Assembly: GCA_021018995.1 (NCBI GenBank)
Contig: CM037587.1
Coordinates: 92,127,751-92,191,750 of the forward strand
DNA length: 64,000 nucleotides
Source of the DNA: Chloranthus sessilifolius
Lineage: Eukaryota; Streptophyta; Magnoliopsida; Chloranthales; Chloranthaceae
Direction: 5' to 3'
Shown: one piece after another, positions 33,080-44,668 of the stretch
Layout of the letters: each line of letters begins with the position of its first letter
Position numbering within the stretch: position 1 is the first letter of the stretch
Notes under the pieces: model-generated
Told to the model about the DNA's origin: nothing
Databases searched by the model: none
Seen by the model: the letters and a program-made list of their open reading frames with translations, nothing else
Made by a program: the position numbers and the translations under genes

Positions 33080-35060
33080 TAGGAAGAGGGTTGCAGTTCA
33101 GATTGGAAAGGGTGTGGCGCTGCAATAGAGGTACCCAATCCCTAATCGAAACCAATATTTTTGTTTTTCGATTTCAGCTATATTTTAGCGAGATTTGAAG
33201 GCTTCTATATAGTACTATATGTTAGACATCATTTTTTAGAATTTATGCATGATTCCATAGGTTGAATGATTACTTATTTGGATTCATTGAGATTCGATGG
33301 AATAGATTTTGCTTTTGAAAATTTTTGTTGAATTGTATATATTTGGGCTTTGATGAAGTTGTCTAACATTAGAGCCTTTTGATTGATTTTCCAAGGAATT
33401 GTTTTTACTGATGCTCAAATTATTAATTAAAAAAAAGAGGCAGAAACCATAAGATTTAATATATAGATTTGATAGAATTTTGAAGTCTCAAAAGTCTAAT
33501 TTATAAGCAATTTTTGAACTCAAGTTCCTATTTTGCAAATAGACTTTGAGCCTCAAGAAGTGAAGATTTATAGCCAACCCGTTTTGAGTTCTAATAATTC
33601 AATGGGTGAGAGGGTGTTGAGACTTTAAAATCTCATTTATATTGATTGGTTTGGATTGGTTTTGTTTAAATAGATATTTGCCCCAAAGGTGTTTGAATTA
33701 TATTGATTGGCTTGATACTCAAAGGAGGCAATTTTGGCTCACGCCAGTAAAGAGTTTGATAAACTAATCGAAGCCTCCTGAAACTTGGTTGCCAAAACCC
33801 TTTACAAAGGGTCTAGGCAAATTCTTCTTACTTAGAGGTTCTCACCTAAGGTGTTTGGATTGCTGCTGTGGATGGGAGTGCTCGACAGGTTCTGCACTTG
33901 GAGGCTTTAGCAATTAGTCGTGAGGTTCAAAGGATGCTGGAGAGGCTGCACTTTGACAGGTTTGAGTTACATATCCAACTAGTTGTTGACAGGTTTGGTG
34001 CTGAAGCCAAATGCAGTTCGAGAGGTTTAGAGAAATGCAGGGAGCTACTAGTCGACATGTTGGCTAAAGCTTGGAGTGAAATCTCGAGAGGATTGAAGGC
34101 AGATTGGTCGACAGGTTTGAGCTTTTGAATAGTCGATAGGTTCAGCTGGTTTCAGAGGTTCCTATCATGAGGATTGAGGGTGCAAGGACAGACCTCCTTG
34201 ACAAGTTCCATGGGAGGTTTGGCTGGAGATGTCAACAGCTTTAAGGGGATGCAAATGCTGGTCGACAGGTTTGAAACATCTGCTCGAGATGTTGGTTGGA
34301 GGGAACTCAAAGCTGTCGCCAAGTGCTAGTATGCTGCTGTAGTTTAATAACTCGAATCTGCTGAGGCTCTACTTGACCGGATGCTGTGCCAATGCATGGA
34401 CTTGCTGCATGGGTGTTCTCGACAGATTTATTGCTGCAATTGCCCTTTTAATGGTGCAACTTGATAGGTGTTGTAGTTGCAAAAGCTGCTGCAGTTGTTA
34501 CTTGATGGTGCACTCGACAGATTTGGAGCATTGGCTGAAGGTGTTGAGTGTGCAGCCATTTCTTTGACAGGTTTGTGAAACTGCTGCTGCATAGAATATG
34601 CTCGATAGGTTAGAACTTGGAGTACAAGTGCTGATAGGACTGAACTACAGCTTGAAAGGATGAGGAGTTCAACTCGAGATGTGCTTAATGCAGTTGCTTC
34701 TAGTGTGCAACTAAATGTTGGGCTGCTTTGGGTGGTCTGTTGCTGCATGGGTGCAAAGTGGATTCAGCAATCCACTAAAGAGGTGCTGCTAAAGTTGTTT
34801 AAAGAATTTTCTTTTCCAGAGGTGGTGCCCACCATCAATGAAGAATTTTTTTTTTAGCTGTTTAAAGAATCCAATCTGCTGATATTAATATCAACTGTTC
34901 TTTTTAGTGGCTGATGTTGAAGTTCATCAACCGGATGACGAACATCCACTTAGAGTGAGACATGTGATAAACTGTTCTTTTTAAGTAGCAACACTTTGAT
35001 AAATTATAACTACCATCATGCTTTACATTATTCACCGCAATACTTTTGATCAATTATAAC
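33080..35060. other. Non-coding stretch with recurrent TCGACAGG words
   Basis: No gene is recognised. Between about 33883 and 34680 the words ctcgacagg, gtcgacaggttt, tttgacagg and close variants occur some fifteen times at irregular spacing, in GC-balanced text unlike its surroundings. An 86-codon open frame (33868-34128) and a Cys-rich one (34373-34567) fall inside and look like by-products of the repeats. It may be part of an LTR or another retroelement control region. Confidence 0.45.
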
Positions 35061-35129
35061 TACCATCATGCTTTATTTTGAAATATACTCATTTAATATG
35101 CATATTATTGGTAAATTATATCAAACCCG

Positions 35130-35971
35130 TATCAAAGTTATTAACATTACAATATTCCGTTACATTCAAATGCTAAATCCTGTCAATGAATTTGTGCTTG
35201 TTATCTCACGATCTGCATTAAATCATCAATCTAGAAATCTTGAACAATGGATTTCGCAAAAAAGAAAGATATATCAACCACATTTTACGTTATCAATTGA
35301 TGGCCTATTCCAATTATACGAAGCCGTTGATAATGAATTCCATGACATGAGTTTTGGTTTTCTTGCAGAACTTGGATTAAAAACCATACTTATGAGCACA
35401 CCACCGACAAACATATATCACATGGTATCTCTCCCCCTCCCCCCCTTTTTCTCAATTTCTGTTGTTTTCATTTTTTTGGAAATTCAATACTACTCATTTT
35501 CTAATGAATACTTGGTTCTTGATTTTCCTTCTCAGGATAGTGTAAAATTTTCAAAGCTTGTTACATGGGCGACATCTACTGCTTTACAGTCAAACTCTAA
35601 ACAGACATCTCTGCTTAATGAATCTGATCATCTGACAATTTTGTCAGAGGAAGGAAAAAGTGAAGATTCTATGATTTCTAAGCTTTTACGTTGGGTAATA
35701 GCTTCAGTAATTCTTGGAAGGATTTCAAGCATATCTAGAGGAATAAATGCCTCATTTCCTCCAAAAAGATCAAAGATAGAGACTCTACAGTCCCTTTTGG
35801 AGCATGTCAAGAGACGGGGCCAAAGGTGGGAGAACAATTTTAATATTGATGAGGTACTTGCTGTTAACATTTTGTACTTACAACAACTTCTTGGGATTAA
35901 TTGTGGAGTGCTTCCATCAGTCATATCAGCACTTTGTCTATTGCTTCTTTCCGATACCACCAATTTACAAG
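35130..35971 (+). pseudogene. URB1: URB1 fragment: two exons of nucleolar pre-ribosomal-associated protein 1, C-terminal domain
   Basis: Exon A ends at 35424 (ATG|gtatct). It reads LNPVNEFVLVISRSALNH, QWISQKRKIYQPHFTLS and LGLKTILMSTPP. Exon B runs 35536-35971 and reads EDSMISKLLRWVIASVILG and then LYLQQLLGINCGVLPSVISA. These match the conserved C-terminal region of plant URB1, a large (>2000-residue) protein of 60S ribosome assembly in the nucleolus. Only about 240 residues are present and neither the start nor the following exons were found. Both exons are open and in frame with each other. Position inside a MULE, between its ULP and transposase genes, indicates capture. Confidence 0.8.
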
Positions 35972-36019
35972 GTTCCAAAATTTTGTTATTTATTAGAAGT
36001 TTTGATTTCCTTTGAATGA

Positions 36020-37435
36020 TTCCTTGCATCTATATGTCTCTAAAAATTGAACACTTTGAAAACCTCCAGAATTTTGTTAGTTTATTAAATTTTCTAAGTG
36101 ATATATTTTGTTAGTTTATTAAATTTTCTACATACTTGCTCCTGGGCTTGCTTCATGTAACTTATGGAATTGCCTTATCTTCAAAAGAAATTATTGTAAG
36201 ATGCATAAACCAAGTATGTAGCAATTTATGGAACATATCAACTAGTTCCTCACGTTCACCTTCTGAACCCCTGTTGACAATGTCCTAAAATTTATACATC
36301 ACTAACAAATAGTATAGCCAATTTTTAAATGCTGAGACTCTGCCAAGTTGTCACGTTCTGAATCTAGCTTGATTTGGGTTTGACTCTGCCAAATCATTTG
36401 CTCTGGATGCATGAACTCAGTTTGCATTTATTAAACTTGGCTAAGCTTTTACTGCTTCATGAAACGAGGTTTCGATGTGGGTCAAATCCCTTGCAGGACT
36501 AAGATTTAAAATCCTGAGTATAGATCCACTCAATTGGTGTATTCATTACTTGAAGGAGGTAATGCTACATAATTTTGGTACAATTTAGAGGAATACCCCA
36601 AAGCCCCTCAATACAACTATTTATAATATATTTGGAAACCAAACCCAAATTCTATAGTAACATATTAAACTGACACTAATTAACATAAAAAAAAAATTAA
36701 AATCATCCTTAATCCCATTTTAATGATAACCTTTAAAAGAACTCCTAAATGCAGTTTTAATAATCTGTCTAAAGAGAAAATATAAATGTTGAGGAGATAT
36801 ATGTAGGCTTTCGAATAGTGCAAATAAGACACTTAAATAAAGTCCGGCTATACACTTTAATAACTACCTGCTATTACTTCAATTTTGGTGAGAAAATTTA
36901 AGTTTACAATTTAAGTAGCATGACACATGATTATTAGACAGTATTATTTTTCTTTTGAACAGGTGCACCGTGGATGAAATCCATAATTGAACAGTCTTAA
37001 TTAGTAAAAATGATTTAACGTACTGAAAGTTGCATAGCATCTGATTTTATTTTCTCATTTCTTTTTGTGGCAGGCCTATTTAAAGTTGGAATCATAACTT
37101 TTAATATGTCCTTGAATATAAATTACTCAGGCCTGATGCATCACACAACAGAACTTGCAGAACACATAGCACACGAGTTAGAAGTTAATCCACATCAGGT
37201 GAAGTAATTTCTGTTCCGTTTTTAAGGAATGTTGGACATTATTACGAATGCTCCCTAGTTGGTTTAAAATTATTGTAGTAGCCATGGGTATATAATTTCT
37301 ATAGTTCAGTCCATGTTGAAGCTAGTCATACTTATTGATGCTGATAACTAAATGTATGGTTCCAGGTCCATTTGTTAAATTTTACTAGCAATGGTAATGG
37401 TTCTTTCATAAGATGGGTCATATTTCCAGAAGGGT
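36020..37435. other. AT-rich stretch, one possible exon
   Basis: No gene is recognised. At 37131-37198, between ctcag| and |gtgaag, one frame reads LMHHTTELAEHIAHELEV then NPHQ. It is protein-like and flanked by usable splice sites, but I cannot assign it. It could be another captured exon. Confidence 0.3.
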
Positions 37436-37439
37436 CTGC

Positions 37440-38785
37440 TGATTACCTACTGCAGTCTACTTTATAAACTGACCTAGGGTGGTGCAAACTGACCTAGAGT
37501 GGCACAAACTGACCTAGGACAGTTTAAAACAGATAAATAGGTGAGATAAACTACCATGGGTCAGTTTGAAATAATCCTGGGTCAGTTTAAAATGCCCTAG
37601 GTCAGTTTTGGTGATCACTTAGTGCAGTCTACTCTGTAAACGGGCTTAGGGTGGCGCAAATTGACCTAGGACAGTTTAAAACTGATAAATGGGTGAGATA
37701 AACTACCCTGGGTCAGTTTGCAACTATCATAGGTCAGTTTGAAACTACCCTAGGTCAGTTTTGGAGATCACCTGATACAATCTACTCTTTAAACTGACCT
37801 AGGGTGGCGCAAACTGACCTAGAGTGGCGCAAACTGACCTAGGACAGTTTGAAAATAGATAAATTGGTGAGATAAACTACCCTGGGTCAGTTCGAAACTA
37901 CCCTAGGTCAGTTTAAAGCGTCCTAGGTCAGTTTTGGTCATCACCTAGTGCATTCTACTCTGTAAACGGGCCTAGGGTGGCGTAAACTGACCTAGAGGGG
38001 CGTAAACTGACCTAGGAGAGTTTAAAACAGATAAATGGGTAAGATAAACTACCATGGGTCAGTTTGCAGCTATCCTAGGTCAGTTTGAAACTATCCTAGG
38101 TCAGTTTTGGAGATCACCTGATACAGTCTACTCTGTAAACTGACCTAGGGTGGCGCAAATTGACCTAGAGTAGCGCAAACTGACCTAGGACAGTTCAAAA
38201 ATAGATAAATGGGTGAGATAAACTACACTGAGTCAGTTTGAAACTATCCTAGGTCAGTTTAAAATGCCCTAGGTTAGTTTTGGTGATCACTTAGTGCAGT
38301 CTACTCTGTAAATGGGCCTAGGGTGGTATAAACTGACCTAGAGGGGCGCAAACTGACCTAGGGCAGTTTAAAATAGATAAATGGGTGAGATAAACTACCC
38401 TGGGTCAGTTTGCAACTATCCTACGTCAATTTGAAACTACCTTAGGTCAGTTTTGGAGATCACCTGATACAATCTACTCTGTAAACTGACCTAGGGTTGC
38501 GCAAACTGACCTAGGACAGTTTGAAAATAGATAAATGGGTGAGATAAACTACCTTGGGTCAGTTTGAAACTACCCTAGGTCAGTTTAAAATGCCCTAGGT
38601 CGGTTTTGGTGATCACTTAGTGCAGTCTACTCTGTAAACGGGCCTAGGGTGGCGCAAACTGACCTAGAGTGGCGCAAACTGACTTAGGGCAGTTTAAAAC
38701 AGATAAATGGGTGAGATAAACTACCCTGGGTCAGTTTGAAACAACCCTGAGTCAGTTTAAAATGCCCTAGGTCAGTTTGTTTGAT
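37440..38785 (+). repeat. Internal tandem array of the giant MULE
   Basis: Eight units with anchors at 37541, 37693, 37867, 38039, 38213, 38385, 38539 and 38711 (spacings 152-174 bp). The monomers are the same as in the arms and in the same orientation as the left arm. It separates the URB1 fragment from the CDC7 and BASS fragments. It may be a leftover arm of a second, related MULE or a recombination product. Confidence 0.92.
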
Positions 38786-39111
38786 ATTTTAGCATTTTTA
38801 CTACACATAAATTTATAGTACAACATAAAAAATCATGCATATTGAAATTTGGTTTACTACACATTCAATGCTTTTTAGGCCTTAGCGTTCATTTGGGGTC
38901 TTTGCCTAATGGCTTTCTAGTGTTCCAATTTTGATCATCCAAAGACACATTTCAAAAAGATTTAAAAAATTTCCGTTCTAAAATATCATTGCTTCAACTG
39001 ATAAAAAAAAATATATCATTACTTAAGAAATGAATTAATGGGTATATTATTCCCATACTCCGTCTTGGTGACTATACACACAACTAAATAAACATTAGTC
39101 ATTTTGTTCAG

Positions 39112-39412
39112 GTCTTATTCAGATCTCTGCATCAAGGCACCAAGGTTGACATATGGTCTGCGGGTGTGACCTTCCTTTACTTGATCATAGGAAGAATGCC
39201 ATTTGTTGGCGATCCCGAACAGTAAGTGTACTCTTTATGTAGTAGTGATTAGCCTCATTGATTTTTGTCCTTGTTTCTATCCACTGACATGGCAAAGTAT
39301 TATTGTTTTTGGCAGAAACATCAAAGACATCGCAAAGTTGAGGGGGAGTGAAGATCTATGGGAAGTGGCAAATTTAATTATGATAAACAAAGATGCTGTG
39401 TTAACTAAATAA
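39112..39412 (+). pseudogene. CDC7: CDC7 kinase fragment (two partial exons)
   Basis: Exon 1 (39112-39221) reads LFRSLHQGTKVDIWSAG then YLIIGRMPFVGDPEQ. The donor is gtaagt and the next exon starts at 39316 after ggcag, with a split Gln codon (CA|A). It continues NIKDIAKLRGSEDLWEVA and then diverges to a stop at 39412. This is subdomain IX-X of plant CDC7-type kinases (the DBF4-dependent kinase that licenses replication origins), where D.WSAGV is the conserved motif. The N-lobe, catalytic loop and C-terminus are missing, so it cannot be an active kinase. The similarity ends abruptly near 39378, a likely capture breakpoint. Confidence 0.85.
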
Positions 39413-39662
39413 CTTCTTGTCTCCCTCTTTACATGGCACAGATTTGAAAGTGGTGGGAGTCAAAGAGGAAATGTGTTTTCAACTTTCTCCTTATTATTTT
39501 TGCTTATTGATTTACATTTCTGTGCATGCTATCTGATGTTCATGAGAACTTAGTAAGTTGAATTAAAAACCTTTTAGGCACTAGAACCTGTCAAAGGCTT
39601 ATTGTTACAGATTTACATGAAAAAATCAGCTTTTAGTAGGATTGATGGAGTGATACTTGGGA

Positions 39663-39845
39663 TAGGGCTGTCAAAGAGCCAAGCCAGCTTGAAAGCCCAA
39701 TCCGGCTCTGCCAGAGAAAAATGAAGCTTCAGTCGGTTTAAAAGTTGAGCCCAGCTAACTTTTGAAAGCTCAAGTAGAGCTGAGTTTGGACTGAGGCACC
39801 TTAAAGGCTTAAACATGGCTCGGCTCGACTTTATAAAAAGCATTA
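39663..39845 (+). mobile_element. Remnant of a hAT-type MITE
   Basis: It begins TAGGGCTGTCAAAGAGCC, a start typical of plant hAT elements, and continues with 'gagccaagccagctt', 'ggctcggctcgact' words. A right end was not found. Confidence 0.4.
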
Positions 39846-39999
39846 TTTCTAATTTGTAATTTATTATGATATATAATTACATATTTTTATTTCTAATTTG
39901 TAACTAATTTTCCTCCTAGCTTCTAGCTTAGAATTGTCCTTACTTTTCCTCTTTTTAGAGCAATCTTTCGTTGTGTATTAACACATCAGGAGTTGTCAG

Positions 40000-40325
40000 G
40001 TTCTGTGCAAAGCTGAAGCAAATTATCTGGGGATGTTCCTACCAGCTCTTGAGTGAAGTGAGCCAGAATGAGAGAATAGTTGAAATGTTGACTACTCTTT
40101 TTCCCGTGTGGGTATGTATAACTTGCACACGTTAAAATGTTGGTGTGGAAATCTGTACTTGTATATTTGACAATTTAAAATCATTCAAGTTTAAATATCA
40201 TTCAGCCGAAATAATTTTTCTGAATGTTCACTTGTATATTTGGCAGGTCATGTTGAGCACACTTATTGGAATATACAAACCATCTGCTGTAATGATTGGG
40301 CACACTTATTGGAATTCATAAAGAA
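40000..40325 (+). pseudogene. BASS-family (bile acid:sodium symporter-like) transporter fragment
   Basis: The first exon (40000-40112, donor gtatgt) shows in three successive frames CKAEAN, then SGDVPTSS, then SEVSQNERIVEMLTTLFPVW. The second (from 40247) reads VMLSTLIGIYKPSAV and then loses similarity. This is the junction of the plastid-targeting region and first membrane segment of plant chloroplast BASS1/BASS2-type carriers ('...ERIVE.LTTLFP.WV.LGT..GIYKPS.V'). At least two small indels shift the frame within exon 1, so it is a decayed fragment. A 15-bp repeat (cacacttattggaat) occurs twice at its end, near the breakpoint. Confidence 0.75.
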
Positions 40326-40339
40326 GAAGTTGGGGTGAA

Positions 40340-43300
40340 AGGGATCAGACGGAGGCTTTGATTTGTTTGCGGATTTGTATATTATCTTTTGTATTGTTGT
40401 AGTGGCCAACATGTAAGACATGAAATCTTATAGACACCAAATGAATCGATAAAGTTATTTTGAATGGAAAGCCAGCTCAAAATGTCTTGCTCTCCCCAAG
40501 TTCCCATACTTTATTTTTTTTTATTGTTTGTGGTCACTGTATGCTGATTACCATGCCACAAAGTAAGATGCTATTATCATTGAATGAGATGGCCGGTGTG
40601 CTTAGTTGGCTATAATTGTGGAGAATTCAGTGTTCACCAAAATAAAATTTGAGCCAAGTGGCTTTAGCTATGCCATTGTCAGCTATGCCCTTGTGATCAC
40701 ATTTTCTTTTTAATTCTCTCATTATATTGTTGGGCTTATAACTATCTTTTAAAAAATAAGATTTCACACCATAAAACACACCACCTTATTAATTGTCGTT
40801 GAAAGACAAGACGCAACCATACCGAGTACCCTTGGCGTTACCAGAAGACTGTTGATTCGATAGTGTCTTGCTTAATTGAGTGTTTAATTGAGCCTCGCTT
40901 TGGGCCCAAATGTGATTGATTAATTTCTTCTGTACTCTAAGGGCCTCTTGCTCAATGGTAAGGATTTTCCCTTTCTTAATGAATTACTTATTGTTATTCA
41001 TTTAAAAAAAAAAAATACAGTCCACAATATTGGTGGATCCTTGTGATATTTAGCCACATTTAAGAGTGTCCTATAATGGTTTGCTTTAGGAGTAACAAAA
41101 GATGACAGTATTTTGTGTTAGGTGGTTGGGCTTGAGCACCAAGGATGATGTTTGAGTAAACCATCTTATCGATTCCGATTGTCCACACCAAATTTATCTT
41201 TCGGATTGGACATTGTTACCACCTTATTCCATGATGAAATGCATGCATCAAAGAAAGGTTCCTAACCATTCATTTATATATAGGTTCTTGGTTGCTGTTA
41301 GAGAGCCTCTCTCAATATGAAATTTGTGCCATTACAAGATGATTAGGCTCTGAGAAAGGCTAATCTTCTACTGGTTGGAGCAACCAATGTCATCATGTAC
41401 CATATAATCTCAGTACACCTAGGATCTTTACTCTCCGTTCCGCATTTGAATGAAGCCCAGATCCAACTGTTTCTTTTATGCATGCATTTCATGATAGACT
41501 AACTGTTTCTTTTATAGACTACAATCAGTCAAAAGTGTAGTTAGACAATCAGATGGACTGTAAGTAGCTTCCAAATATATTAAATTTTTAATTAGGTTCT
41601 TGAACCCAGCTTTCAAATATATAGAACTGATTGGGCACCATTGTTCACACTTCACATGGCATGATTCATCACTGTACCCTGTCGATGGACCATTGCCCAA
41701 AAATTACTTTGCTATCATAACTTTGACCTTCCAATCAATGGTTTAAACTGGATTATTAAAATGTGTTATTGACAACAGTTGCCATTTACCTGCAAAATAT
41801 GCATATGATCGGTTGGTTAAAGATTTTCTGATCAACACAGTTGTGGTTGATAAGTAGACATCAAATTCAACATTTGAGACCAACAGATGCTTATAATAGT
41901 TGGACTGAGATGGTTTAGGTCGTTGAACCACCTCTCCATACATGTGGAAAAGACACATAAATCTAGACCATCCACTGATCAGATGAATGATCATTTAATC
42001 TATTGTCATTTGATAATCCCAATTCATCCCTAACGTAGAAACAGTAACTTTAGTCATCAATATCAACTTTGATTGTAGTTTTAGGAACTTAATTGTGACT
42101 ATAGTTTATCATAAACATTTTAAAAATAGATCTGTCAGCAGGTACTATAATTGTGACTTAATTCTGCAGACTTTTTGCTCATATTGATTAAGGCTGCTAG
42201 AAATCCTAAGCCTCATATGACAGCGAAAAAATTCACAGTTGTAACATAAAAACAGGAATGTAGCATTTTGGTCAAAGACATCAGCAGTTCCTAATAAATA
42301 CACCTAATATCCTAACAGGGCACACCCAATCCAATTGTATATGGAGATGAGAATATCGCATCGCAGAGCATTCTATTCCCTTGGAGATTCAAATCTAAAA
42401 TGACCAGCCATGTGATCCATAGCGCTAATGTACTCTGGACTCAGTCGATCAATGCCCTAAAGAGAGCATACGCTTGTCTCCTTGGAACTGGTCACTTCAT
42501 ACCTTGGGGCCACTTTGGACATTGTGAGCATTCCCATAAAATCACTATCACTTTCGCAATCCATCAGCTCCTTCTAATCATTGTGAGCATCACCAAATTA
42601 AGTATTGTAGCCATCTAACCTGCATGAATAAAATAAAATTTGAGAATGACATTTCAGATAGTTTGAGCATGAAATTATTTAGCTCCTAATCACATGACAA
42701 CTGTTGGGGAGAAGAGATGAAACTTTGAACACATTCTCATACCTGCAATACAATATTCAATGAAGTAATAAATTTAAAGCAGTGCAAATATTGATAACAA
42801 TAACATATATGCATTTCGCCACCATAGACTAGTTCGAAACTGAACCAGCAGACATTATAAATAGCAGATCATAACTGCACTAGCGATAAAACATCATGCG
42901 TAGAACTAAAATCCTGCTCCTTGAGTCCCTGAGTAGATCAAATACGAAAGATCTTTTTTGAGATTGGGTATCCGACCTCTAAGAGAACCCAACTAAGTTC
43001 CCGGGTAATACCAAAGATCATTATGCACTTGTAGGTAAGTAATAAAAATTAGGATTAAATATCTCAACTTTTAAGTTTCTTCATCTCATAGCATATTAAC
43101 CAATACATGATACTTGATTGAACCACTAACTCAGCCCTCTAAAGAAATTACCACTTGGGTCATTAATGTAAAAACTAGAAAGGACAACATACATCACTTT
43201 CACCAATTCTAAGAATCTCTTCTATATGCAGTTAACTCCTCCCACAATGATTCTCCTAAGGGTGATCCTACTTAGCATCATCAATTTACTCCTAATTCTG

Positions 43301-44600
43301 CCTTTCCACCACAATCAATTCTTATGCGACATTTCTAATATTCTAAATGATTCACCTGTAGTAACTAGTAAGTGATTCAAGAACTTAGTAGCATGTCTAA
43401 ATACCTGGATACTTTCGTATACTAATTTTAAATACCTAGATACTTCTATATGTTAGTTTCAAATACTCTGTTCCAGAATTTAACCAGTTCAGAACTAAAC
43501 TAGTTTCTGTTCAGGTTGCAGTGGAAGTTACCTTTAGAAGCGTGACTATAGAACCTGCTCAACATGGCTAGTCCACCAACCCATCACATATGATGGAGTT
43601 TATGCTAAAGCTTGCCATGCTTTATGATTTTAGTATGAATCTAATTTTAGTAACTTGAACCGAAGTAGAAAATGAAATTCATTATTACTTTTTCTAAAAA
43701 TCAGAAATACAATAAATGAGTGCACTACAATAGATCATCTTTTTAATAACTGGGATAGAGGATGATGAAGGATTATTGAAGACTACAAAACTGAAGAAAA
43801 ATTAATGGTTCTTTTTTTTTGTGTAAATATTATGGGTCTTCTGAGAAGTCGGAACTCGGAAGTTGATATTTTGTATAGCCTAAACACAAGGGGTTCATCA
43901 CTGATCAATTCATCTCTATCTAATATGATGTAGATCGAGTAACAGGAATGGAATCTTCAAAATTGAGAGAGAAAATGGAATAGAAATCTAAATAGAAAGC
44001 TTTAAGAAAAGGAAATGATACGATTTGGAGGTGTTGATGGGCTGGATCTTTGGACGCCCAAAGAAGCAAGGTGAATTACCTTAATTCGCTGAAATTTCTA
44101 CAAGCCATGCATATTAAAAGACACATATTCACAAATTAGCTACTGATAATATCAAGAGGAATTCCTGCATTATGTATATGGTAAAAGTAATTTGGGTCAT
44201 GATCTGCAATTCATAGTATTCAAAAAAAAAGTTCTTCAATTCAATTTACTGTGGACCATTTTTCAGCTTGAACGGCCAATGGATCTTCAAAAGCTTTGAA
44301 GCATAAGTTAGTCCCAAGGGAAGATATTATACCAAGAAATTGGGGCAGCTGCTCCTTGCATTCAAAGAGTTACCTCGGTTTGACTCCTATCAAATTTATT
44401 TACTTTGCATGTTATCATATGAATGTAAGGGTTACCTTTGTTTGATGCTTATAAAAACTGAACTCCATCAGTACAGAGCATAAGTTGGCCGCCTCAATAG
44501 CTTTAATATAACTCTGTGAGACCTAAAAGCCCACGTGACACTATTGCATCTGACATTGGAACCTCTGAACAAATAAATAATAGAAAACATTAAATTGTTA
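40340..44600. other. Long stretch without a recognisable gene, inside the giant MULE
   Basis: No coding region could be supported on either strand. An open frame of 72 codons at 42400-42618 (+) has no recognised similarity. Near 42955-43015 there is a truncated copy of the SINE 3' body seen at 22100 (gattgggtatccgacctctaagag). The rest is AT-rich. Confidence 0.5.
42955..43015 (-). mobile_element. Truncated SINE 3' body
   Basis: ttgggtatccgacctctaag, then caactaagttcccggg, matches the body of the SINE at 22088-22291 (cctgggtatccgggcctctt...). The A/B-box part is missing. Confidence 0.5.
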
Positions 44601-44668
44601 TAGGTTATTCTAGATAAACAAACGAGAGATAAAATGCATAACAGATAGTGGAAGCAAATAAGAGTCCG

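Noticed and set aside
39112-39412. Functional CDC7 gene at its own locus
   Set aside because: Only one and a half exons of the C-lobe are present and the similarity ends inside an exon.
42400-42618. 72-codon open frame (+)
   Set aside because: No recognised motif, no splice partners and no neighbouring coding text; kept only as a note in the region entry.
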